Positions 50,616 to 57,867 of a stretch of 64,000 nt of DNA are shown here, in pieces. The notes below the pieces were generated by a model. The model was not told where the DNA came from, did not search any database, and saw only the letters and a program-made list of their open reading frames with translations. The stretch spans positions 2,818,501-2,882,500 of the forward strand of contig NZ_CAMTTE010000001.1 of the NCBI RefSeq assembly GCF_947077775.1. Direction: 5' to 3'. The first letter of the stretch is position 1, and each line of letters opens with the position of its first letter. Source of the stretch: Salinibacter pepae (lineage in GTDB: Bacteria; Bacteroidota; Rhodothermia; Rhodothermales; Salinibacteraceae). The translations under genes and the position numbers were made by a program.

Positions 50616-51104
50616 ATGCTGCTCTCAAGAAGCTGCGAGTACGGACTGCGCGCGATGCTGTACCTGGGCACCCTCGAGGACGACGAGGCGGCGGAGGACG
50701 AGGACGCCGGCCCCACCCGCGAGTACGTCTCGATCCAGACCATCAGCGATGACCTGGAGATCGGCTTCTCGTTCCTGACGAAGGTGTTTCAGCAACTCAA
50801 CGACGCGGGGCTTCTGACCTCGAAGCGGGGGCCGGGCGGCGGGGTGGCCCTCACCCGCGCGCCGGACGCCATCAGCCTGTACGAAATCGTGGTGGCCATC
50901 GACGGGAACGACCTGTTTGAGGAGTGTGTGCTGGGCCTGCCGGGCTGTGGCGAGGCCGAGCCGTGTCCCCTCCACGAGCATTGGACCGAGGAGCGCGACC
51001 GCATGAAGACGACCTTCCAGCGGACGGCCCTGAACGAGGTGCCGGACGTGCGCCTCACGCCGTTCGTCGACGACCTGGCGGAGGCCGACGGGGCCTCGGC
51101 GTGA
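50616..51104 (+). CDS. Rrf2-family regulator with a three-Cys cluster motif
   Basis: 162 residues. LLSRSCEYGLRAMLYLGTLE is the Rrf2 winged-helix start. IGFSFLTKVFQQLNDAGLLT is the recognition helix, and SKRGPGGGVALTRAPDAISL the wing. ECVLGLPGCGEAEPCPLHEHW holds Cys104, Cys111 and Cys117, the [2Fe-2S] ligand pattern of NsrR/IscR-like regulators. An acidic insertion (about 21-36) interrupts helix 1 and 2. Together with RIC and hemN a role in sensing NO, oxygen or Fe-S status is likely. Confidence 0.88.
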   Translation: MLLSRSCEYGLRAMLYLGTLEDDEAAEDEDAGPTREYVSIQTISDDLEIGFSFLTKVFQQLNDAGLLTSKRGPGGGVALTRAPDAISLYEIVVAIDGNDLFEECVLGLPGCGEAEPCPLHEHWTEERDRMKTTFQRTALNEVPDVRLTPFVDDLAEADGASA

Positions 51105-51135
51105 GCCTGTCTCGCGCCTCGGCAGGGCCGGCGGC

Positions 51136-51882
51136 TCACACGAGCCGGTCGCGGATCTCGGGGGCGTAGGAGCGACTCACCCGGACGGTGGTGCCGTCGT
51201 CGAGCACGGCCTTGTACCCGCCCGAGCCGTCGCTGTAGAGGTGGTCGATGGCCGGGAAGGCGAGAATGTGGGAGCGATGGACCCGCATAAACCGCGTCGG
51301 GGCGAGGCGGTCCTCCAGCGCGCCGATGCCCATCGACGACAGGTAGGTCGTCTCGTCGGTATGGAGCTTCGAGTAGTCGCCCGCCGCCTCCACCCATCGA
51401 ATGTCGTCGGGGTCGACGGGGATAATTTTGTCGCCGTGGCGCACGTAGAGCCGCTCCGGCGAGTCGTCGGTCTCGGTCTTGGCCTCCTGCAGCAGCGTCG
51501 CCAGCTGGTCGGCGTAGGCGTCGTCGTCCCGGTCGTGACGCTCCAGCGCCCGCTCCACGGCGGTCCGGAAGCGGGCCCTCGTGTACGGCTTCAGAAGATA
51601 GTCGACCGCCCCCGCCTCGAAGGCGTCAATCGCGTACTCGTCGTAGGCGGTGGAGAAGATGATGTCCGGCAGCGTGTCGATCCGCTCCAGCACGTCGAAG
51701 CCGTCGAGGCCGGGCATCTGCACGTCGAGGAAGACGAGGTCGGGGGCCGTCTCGTTGATGGCTTCAATGGCCGCCCGTCCCGTCCCGCACTCGCCGGTCA
51801 CCTCGATGCGGCCGAGCTCCTCCAGGTACTCCTGGATCAGGCTGCGGGCGGGCGGTTCGTCGTCGACAATGAGGGCACGCAC
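51136..51882 (-). CDS. LytTR-family response regulator
   Basis: 248 residues. Receiver domain: ALIVDDEPPARSLIQEYLEE, phospho-acceptor Asp53 in PDLVFLDVQMPGLDGF, YLLKPYTRARF at the end. C-terminal LytTR DNA-binding domain (about 150-248): YVRHGDKIIPVDPDDIRWVE, FMRVHRSHILAFPAI, VRVSRSYAPEIRDRL. The start is GTG 51882. The adjacent upstream gene is its LytS-type kinase (41-bp gap). Confidence 0.92.
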   Translation of the reverse strand: MRALIVDDEPPARSLIQEYLEELGRIEVTGECGTGRAAIEAINETAPDLVFLDVQMPGLDGFDVLERIDTLPDIIFSTAYDEYAIDAFEAGAVDYLLKPYTRARFRTAVERALERHDRDDDAYADQLATLLQEAKTETDDSPERLYVRHGDKIIPVDPDDIRWVEAAGDYSKLHTDETTYLSSMGIGALEDRLAPTRFMRVHRSHILAFPAIDHLYSDGSGGYKAVLDDGTTVRVSRSYAPEIRDRLV

Positions 51883-51923
51883 AGGCTGGGGGCGGGATTG
51901 GGGGAAAAAAGCAGTGCGGGGCG

Positions 51924-53063
51924 TTAGGAATCGGCGGCGCCGTTCCGAGGGATGGAAAACCAGACCTTGAAGCCGGTCGGGTCGTTCCGGGCAGTGTGGA
52001 GGGCGGCGTCGGGGCCGTAGGTGCGTTCCAGGCGCGTGCTCGTGGTGGCGAGGCCGGTGCCGTCCGTCGAGCCCGCGAGCGGGTCGTCGGCGTCCGGCCC
52101 CACGCCGGTATCTTCCACGTGCACGTCGAGTGTGTCGTGCTCGGCGGTCACCGCCACGGTGACCGAGCCGCCGTCCTCGCTCGGGGCGATGCCGTGGCGG
52201 AGTGCATTTTCCACAAGGGGCTGCAGTACCATCGGCGGCACCGGGGTGTCCAGCGCGTCGGTGTCGGCGTCGACGTCCATCCGGGCCCGCAGCCGATCCG
52301 AAAAGCGGTGCCGCTCCAGGTCGAGGTACCGACGAGTAAAGGCAACTTCTTCCCGCAGCGGAACGAACTCCCGATCCGGACCCTCCAGGGCGTACCGCAT
52401 CATGTCGGACAGCTTCGCGATCATCTCCCGGGCCTGCTCCGGGTCCTGACGGAGCGTCGCGCTGATCGAATTCAGGGTGTTGAACAGAAAGTGCGGATTG
52501 ACCTGGGCCTTGAGGGCGGCGAGCTGTTGTTCGCGGGCCATGGCCAAGAATTCGGTGGCCTGCCGCTCCTTCTGCCGGAGGCGCTGGACGTTCCGGACCA
52601 GGTGGTAGAGGGAAAACTGGATGATGTAGACCGTGAGGTTGGCGAACAGGATCCACTGGTACTGCGCCCCGATCTCCGCGGCGATGCTGGGGGCAAACAC
52701 GGCCCGAACGACGGACAGGTACGACTCGAGCCCGCCCCAGGCGTAGAGGGGGCCGAGACACAGGTGCGCGCCGAGGGTCCACCCCCAGTGCGAGCGATCC
52801 ATCTCGCGCACCGCGACCCACCAGACCGGCACGCTGTAGAGGCCGAGCACGAGAACGAAGATAAGCTGCCCGGCGAGGAGGCCGATGAAGGGGGCGTTGG
52901 GCTCCTGCTGGGCGATAAAAAACGCGTAGAGAAACGCATAGAGCGTCCAGCCCGCCGCGGCCAGCCCAACGCCTTTGGCCGTGATCGTCGGTTTCGGTGG
53001 GGCCTGGGTCTGGAGGGTGTCCAGGGACGCGTCGAGGTCGGTTGAGGGGGGCACCGACGACAT
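51924..53063 (-). CDS. LytS/YehU-type sensor histidine kinase
   Basis: 379 residues. Four membrane helices in the first 155 residues (LAAAGWTLYAFLYAFFIAQ, FIGLLAGQLIFVLVLGLY, two more). HisKA_7-type kinase: LAALKAQVNPHFLFNTLNSI with phospho-acceptor His191. ATPase: PPMVLQPLVENALRHGI (N box) and VEDTGVGPDADD (G box). Signals to the LytTR regulator downstream. Start at ATG 53063; sequence upstream belongs to the interrupted permease. Confidence 0.92.
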   Translation of the reverse strand: MSSVPPSTDLDASLDTLQTQAPPKPTITAKGVGLAAAGWTLYAFLYAFFIAQQEPNAPFIGLLAGQLIFVLVLGLYSVPVWWVAVREMDRSHWGWTLGAHLCLGPLYAWGGLESYLSVVRAVFAPSIAAEIGAQYQWILFANLTVYIIQFSLYHLVRNVQRLRQKERQATEFLAMAREQQLAALKAQVNPHFLFNTLNSISATLRQDPEQAREMIAKLSDMMRYALEGPDREFVPLREEVAFTRRYLDLERHRFSDRLRARMDVDADTDALDTPVPPMVLQPLVENALRHGIAPSEDGGSVTVAVTAEHDTLDVHVEDTGVGPDADDPLAGSTDGTGLATTSTRLERTYGPDAALHTARNDPTGFKVWFSIPRNGAADS

Positions 53064-53265
53064 GTCTGCTCGGTTCGTTGCGAAGAAGTCGGTTTGCCAG
53101 GGCGGGTTACGACCACCGGAAGGCCCACGCCGCCACGACGGTGCTTGCGAGACCCGTTCCTGCAAGGACGAGCCCCGCCGTCCCGTTCCACTGGCCGTGC
53201 AGCCAGGCGTCCTGCAGGAGGCGGGTGACATGGGTGAGCGGCAGGGCGAGGCTCGCGGTCACTAG

Positions 53266-54201
53266 GCTGCGTCTGATAATTATCGCTTCAGGTATTCCTC
53301 GACGAACGCCCAGAGCACCATGGCTTTGTAGTGGCTTGCTTTCTTCTCATATCGGACGACGAGGCGCCGCCGCTCCTTCAGGTGACCAACGCAGCGCTCA
53401 ACCGTATTTCGGTCGCGGTACCTCTGGTCATCGCAGGTTGGTGGGCGCCCAGGGCCTTCTCGAACACCCTTGCGAGCCGGGATGGCCGACTCGATGCCTC
53501 GTTCGGCGAGCCAGCGGCGGATCCAGGCAGCGTCGTAGCCACGGTCTCCAGCGACTGCCTCGGGGCGTTTGCGGGGCCGTCCTCTTTGGCGGGGGACCGA
53601 TACTTCGTTCATTAGGTCGGTGAAGAAGGCCGACTCGTGGCGCTGCCCGGCCGACAGGACGGCTCCCAGAGGGAGGCCTCGTCGGTCTGTAAGCAAGTGT
53701 ATCTTTGTAGAGAACCCACCTCGGCTGTAGCCGAGCGCCGGGCCTACGCCTTCGTCCCGCCTGCTTCGGGCCCCTTTTTATCATCGTTTGGTCCGCCAGC
53801 GGCGGCTCGGGCGGCCTGTACGATGGTGCTATCCACATTGAACTGGCTCCAATCGATACGGCCCTCTGCGTCGAGTTCCCCTTGAAGATGCCGTACGATC
53901 GACTCAAGAGTACCATCTTCGGCCCAGCGTCGGAATCGGTCGTACACCGTTTTCCAGTTTCCATACCGCTTGGGCATATCCCGCCAAGGTGCTCCCGATC
54001 GGAGGATCCAGAAGATTCCGTTGATGACCTGCCGGTGATCGTTGTACGGACAACCACGTCCCTCAACTTCCGGCAGGAGGTGTTCGATGCGTTCATACTG
54101 CTCGTCAGTGAGTTCATAGCGGCGTCTCGGCATGACAGAAAGGCCCAACCAGTCTAATAGACAGTGCGGGCCGTTCATACAGCCTTTTTATCAGACAGTG
54201 C
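53266..54201 (-). mobile_element. IS5-type insertion sequence, copy 1 (936 bp)
   Basis: Ends GCTGCGTCTGATAA and TTATCAGACAGTGC form imperfect terminal inverted repeats (11 of 14 match). Flanked by CTAG at 53262-53265 and 54202-54205, a 4-bp target duplication typical of the IS5 family (YTAR-like target). Inserted in the ABC permease gene. Second identical copy at 54901-55836. Confidence 0.95.
53280..54133 (-). CDS. IS5-type transposase, copy 1, two frames with predicted -1 frameshift
   Basis: The first frame (53744-54133) encodes MPRRRYELTDEQYERIEHLL, then WRDMPKRYGNWKTVYDRFRR and NVDSTIVQAARA with the first catalytic Asp, ending after GGTKA. The second frame (53280 to about 53740) encodes SRGGFSTKIHLLTDRRGLPL, GDRGYDAAW (second Asp) and RNTVERCVGHLKERRRLVVR (Glu). 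The overlap includes GATAAAAAGG, a slippery A-run, so a -1 frameshift would make the full DDE protein, as in the IS427-like group. Both copies have exactly this layout, so it is a property of the element rather than damage. Confidence 0.9.
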
Positions 54202-54784
54202 CTAGCCAGTCGGGAAAGAGAAACTGCGGAATGGCCGCCCCCGAGAGAAACAGCATCGGAAAGAAGAGCGCCATCCCGACCGACTGGGCCGCGCGGGCCG
54301 TAGGCATCAGGGCGCCGAGCAGGAAGCCGAGGCTCAAGAAGGCGATCCCGGCGAACAGCAGCGCGCCGAGGGCCAGCAGGGAAGATGGGGGCAGGGGCAC
54401 GGCGTACGCGATGGGGGCGGCGACGAGAAGCAGGGCCGTGCTCACGAGGAGCATCACGAGGTTCACGGCGGCCTGTGTGCCCAGCACGATTGTGGGGCGG
54501 AGCGGGGTCGCGCGAAACCGGCGCAGGATGCCCTGATCGCGCTGCGTCGCCAGCGTGATGGGCAGGCTCAGCAGGCCGAGGGATCCGATCGTGAGGGCCA
54601 CGTAGCCGGGCACAGCGCGCGTGGTGTAGCCGACGTCGCCGGGCGCAGAGGCCGGGCCGTTGCCGAAGATGGCACCGAAGGCGAAGAGGAGAAGGAGGGG
54701 AAAGCCCAGCGTGAAGAACGTGGCGGACGGCTCCCGCAGGAAGAGCTTCGACTCGGTCCAGGTGAGCGTGAGGAAGGCCTTCAT

Positions 54785-54900
54785 CGGTCGGACGTGGCTT
54801 GGGCGGGGATGCTGAGCAAGGGAAAGGGGGCTGCGTCCAGCCTGACTGGGGGCATGAGTTTCTGCGTCACGAGTCATGAGTCATGAGGGTGCTTTGCTAG
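54785..54900. other. Former ABC-operon spacer between permease start and IS copy 2
   Basis: Contains the pre-insertion 3' end of the ATPase gene: reading through CTAG without the element gives ...EPQSSKAPS and a stop near 54886. Also contains GAGTCATGAGTCATGAG, a short tandem repeat also seen (shorter) at 56864-56875. Confidence 0.6.
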
Positions 54901-55836
54901 GCTGCGTCTGATAATTATCGCTTCAGGTATTCCTCGACGAACGCCCAGAGCACCATGGCTTTGTAGTGGCTTGCTTTCTTCTCATATCGGACGACGAGGC
55001 GCCGCCGCTCCTTCAGGTGACCAACGCAGCGCTCAACCGTATTTCGGTCGCGGTACCTCTGGTCATCGCAGGTTGGTGGGCGCCCAGGGCCTTCTCGAAC
55101 ACCCTTGCGAGCCGGGATGGCCGACTCGATGCCTCGTTCGGCGAGCCAGCGGCGGATCCAGGCAGCGTCGTAGCCACGGTCTCCAGCGACTGCCTCGGGG
55201 CGTTTGCGGGGCCGTCCTCTTTGGCGGGGGACCGATACTTCGTTCATTAGGTCGGTGAAGAAGGCCGACTCGTGGCGCTGCCCGGCCGACAGGACGGCTC
55301 CCAGAGGGAGGCCTCGTCGGTCTGTAAGCAAGTGTATCTTTGTAGAGAACCCACCTCGGCTGTAGCCGAGCGCCGGGCCTACGCCTTCGTCCCGCCTGCT
55401 TCGGGCCCCTTTTTATCATCGTTTGGTCCGCCAGCGGCGGCTCGGGCGGCCTGTACGATGGTGCTATCCACATTGAACTGGCTCCAATCGATACGGCCCT
55501 CTGCGTCGAGTTCCCCTTGAAGATGCCGTACGATCGACTCAAGAGTACCATCTTCGGCCCAGCGTCGGAATCGGTCGTACACCGTTTTCCAGTTTCCATA
55601 CCGCTTGGGCATATCCCGCCAAGGTGCTCCCGATCGGAGGATCCAGAAGATTCCGTTGATGACCTGCCGGTGATCGTTGTACGGACAACCACGTCCCTCA
55701 ACTTCCGGCAGGAGGTGTTCGATGCGTTCATACTGCTCGTCAGTGAGTTCATAGCGGCGTCTCGGCATGACAGAAAGGCCCAACCAGTCTAATAGACAGT
55801 GCGGGCCGTTCATACAGCCTTTTTATCAGACAGTGC
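54901..55836 (-). mobile_element. IS5-type insertion sequence, copy 2 (936 bp)
   Basis: As far as I can follow by eye it is identical to copy 1, in the same orientation, flanked by CTAG at 54897-54900 and 55837-55840. Inserted in the last codons of the ABC ATPase gene. Own target duplication shows it arrived separately from copy 1. Identity of the copies implies recent activity. Confidence 0.95.
54915..55768 (-). CDS. IS5-type transposase, copy 2, two frames with predicted -1 frameshift
   Basis: Same two-frame layout as copy 1: first frame 55379-55768, second from about 55375 down to 54915. Catalytic Asp in NVDSTIVQ, Asp in AGDRGYDAAW, Glu in NTVERCVG. The identical reading frames and slippery run in both copies argue that the frameshift is programmed and the element is functional. 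Confidence 0.9.
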
Positions 55837-56789
55837 CTAGACTGTGGTTCTGTATTCGAGACGTGAGGAGACAAGGCGGGATCGTGGGACTCATCGGTGA
55901 GGGCGAGGAACACATCCTCCAGGGTAGCGCGCTCGGCGTGCAGGTCGTTTGGCGTGACGCCCGCGTTGGCGAGGCGGCGCACGACGGTCGTGAGGAGGTC
56001 CTCCCCGCCTCGCGTCTGCACCTGACCGTCCCCGATCGCGACATCCTGTATGCCGTCCGCCGTGCGCAGGGGATTGGGGTCAAAATCGGGCGGCGCGTCG
56101 AACCAGACCCGATACGACGCGTCGAGCCGATCGATGAGGGCCTGTGGCGTATCGAGGGCCACACACTGCCCGTCGTCCATCATGGCCACCCGGTCGCAGA
56201 GCGCCTGGGCCTCGTCCATGAAGTGTGTGACGAGAAGGACGGTGGTGCCGGAGGCCCGGACCTCGCGGAGCAGCTCCTGCGTGCCGCGACGCGCCTCCGG
56301 GTCGAGCCCCGTCGAGATCTCGTCGAGCACCACGAAGTCGGGGTCGTGCACCAGCGCGAGGGCCACGAAGAGCCGCTGCTTCTGGCCGCCGGAGAGGGCG
56401 CCGAACGAGGCGTTCCGCTTGTCCCCCAGGCCCCACCGGTCGAGGAGCGCGTCGCGGTCGGTCGTCTCGGGATAAAAGGAGGCGAACAGGTCGAGGGCCT
56501 CGCGGACCGTGATGCGGTCGGGCAGGGCGGCCGCCTGCAGCTGGGCGCCAACCCGGTGGTAGAACGGGTCGCGTGCCGCCTGCTGCGGGTCCATGCCGAG
56601 CACGCGCACGGTGCCTTCGTCCGGCTTCCGGAGCCCGAGGGCACACTCGACGGCGGTCGTCTTGCCCGCGCCGTTGGGGCCGATGAGGCCGAAGATCTCG
56701 CCCGTCTGTACCTCCAGAGACAGGTCGTCCACGGCGACCGTGGAGCCGTACGTTTTGCGAAGGGACTGCAGGGAGAGGGCTGTGGTCAT
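55749..56789 (-). CDS. ABC transporter ATP-binding protein with IS-derived tail
   Basis: 346 residues as it now reads. LIGPNGAGKTTAVECALGLR is Walker A, GALSGGQKQRLFVALALVHD the signature, PDFVVLDEISTGLDPEARRG Walker B, VLLVTHFMDEAQALCDRVAM the H loop: a DrrA/CcmA-like exporter ATPase. The last about 29 residues (RHCLIKRLYERPALSIRLVG...) are encoded by the IS end. Originally the protein ended six codons after the insertion point (SSKAPS). The enzyme core is intact, but the permease it served is split. Start at ATG 56789. Confidence 0.9.
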   Translation of the reverse strand: MTTALSLQSLRKTYGSTVAVDDLSLEVQTGEIFGLIGPNGAGKTTAVECALGLRKPDEGTVRVLGMDPQQAARDPFYHRVGAQLQAAALPDRITVREALDLFASFYPETTDRDALLDRWGLGDKRNASFGALSGGQKQRLFVALALVHDPDFVVLDEISTGLDPEARRGTQELLREVRASGTTVLLVTHFMDEAQALCDRVAMMDDGQCVALDTPQALIDRLDASYRVWFDAPPDFDPNPLRTADGIQDVAIGDGQVQTRGGEDLLTTVVRRLANAGVTPNDLHAERATLEDVFLALTDESHDPALSPHVSNTEPQSRHCLIKRLYERPALSIRLVGPFCHAETPL

Positions 56790-56943
56790 CGGGGACGGGG
56801 GGGCATGTGAGGAAGGGGAAGCATCGATTCGGGCCGGGCCGGCGGATTCATCGTCATGGCGCATGAGTCATGAGTTGAAGGGGCACGATTCGAAGAGTCT
56901 GGGGCATTTTCGCGAGACCCTTGGAGGTTGGGTTGAGGGTCTG

Positions 56944-57780
56944 TTAGCTCTGCTTTTCGTCGAGCTTGGGCAGGAGGACCTGCTTCACCCATCCGTAGTC
57001 GGGATTGAGGTCGAGGGCCGTCTCGAAGGCCGTGCGGGCCGGGTCGTACCGCTCGGCGTCCATATGGGCGACGCCGACCCAGGCGTGCGCCTCGGCGTGG
57101 CCCCAGCTGGGCATCAGCGGGTCCTCGGTCGAGGCCTGCTCCGCGAGGCGCGCGGCCTTCTTGAACTTCTTGAGGGCCTGTTCTTTGTCGCCCCCGAACA
57201 TGCCAGGCGCGTAGAAGTCCGACGTGCCGTCGATGATCCACACGCGCGGATTGTTGGGGCCGTGCGCCTTCGCCCGTTTCATGGCCTCGTTGGCCTTCGG
57301 GCCCAGCGACATGCCCTGCATCGGGTTCATGCCCATCATTTGCCCGTAGCACCCCGACAGCAGAGCCCAGGCGTCCGCCATCGTTCCGTTGATCTCCGTG
57401 GCGCGCTTGAGGTGGCCGATGGCGTCTTCGATCACGCGCTCGCGCCGGTCTTCGTTGTCCTCGGGGAGCCGGTTCGACATGCGGTAGTCGGCGAGGGCGG
57501 CGTAGTAGTGGGCCAGCGCCGCGCGGTCGCCCCCAGTGGCCTGCTTGGCCCAGGCGCGGGCCTGCTTCAAGGCGTCGAAGGATCCCTCGTCGGTGGCCTC
57601 CCGAATCTGGGTTTTGACCTGCCGGAGAAGCGAGTCGGTCGCTGCGGACCCGAGGGCAGGGGAGGTCGGCGACGCAGGGGCCATCGGCGGGCTCGACCCG
57701 CAGGCCACGAGCCCGACCAGAAGAACGCTGCCGAGGAGGAAAGCGAATGTTGTTCGAGGGAGCGTCGGGGTTGAGAGCAT
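56944..57780 (-). CDS. TPR-containing lipoprotein
   Basis: 278 residues. Signal peptide with lipobox LVGLVAC (Cys at about residue 27), then a Pro/Ser-rich linker. TPR-like helices: RAALAHYYAALADYRMSNRL, HLKRATEINGTMADAWALLS, AHAWVGVAHMDAERYDPART. A Met/Gly-rich loop MMGMNPMQGMSLGPKANEAM interrupts the repeats. Probably periplasm-facing and anchored to a membrane. Lies between the ABC operon and the TonB receptor on the same strand; 87 bp after the receptor gene, so maybe an accessory of it. Confidence 0.8.
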   Translation of the reverse strand: MLSTPTLPRTTFAFLLGSVLLVGLVACGSSPPMAPASPTSPALGSAATDSLLRQVKTQIREATDEGSFDALKQARAWAKQATGGDRAALAHYYAALADYRMSNRLPEDNEDRRERVIEDAIGHLKRATEINGTMADAWALLSGCYGQMMGMNPMQGMSLGPKANEAMKRAKAHGPNNPRVWIIDGTSDFYAPGMFGGDKEQALKKFKKAARLAEQASTEDPLMPSWGHAEAHAWVGVAHMDAERYDPARTAFETALDLNPDYGWVKQVLLPKLDEKQS

Positions 57781-57867
57781 GGGGCATTGCGGGATGAGGG
57801 AAAAGAGCACGTTGATGCGTTGCGGCTGGCGACCGTGGGGGCATGCATGGGGGCAACAGGACCCGTC

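Larger units (their letters stand above)
53107..54784 (-). pseudogene. ABC-2 type permease gene split by an IS5-type element
   Basis: The N-terminal part (54206-54784) begins MKAFLTLTWTESKLFLREPS and has five helices (TFFTLGFPLLLLFAFGAIF, LTIGSLGLLSLPITLATQRD, GILRRFRATPL, and ending FLSGAAIPQFLFPDWLG). The C-terminal part (53107-53261) continues without a break: TASLALPLTHVTRLLQDAWL, HGQWNGTAGLVLAGTGLAST, WAFRWS, stop. The 936-bp element between them, flanked by CTAG duplications, destroys the gene. QRDQGILRRFRATPL is typical of DrrB/YadH-like ABC-2 permeases. Partner ATPase is upstream. Removing the element in silico restores one frame of about 245 codons. Confidence 0.9.

Noticed and set aside
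53262-55840. Composite transposon made of the two IS copies
   Set aside because: Each copy has its own CTAG duplication and the middle segment is the original ABC operon sequence, so they are independent insertions.
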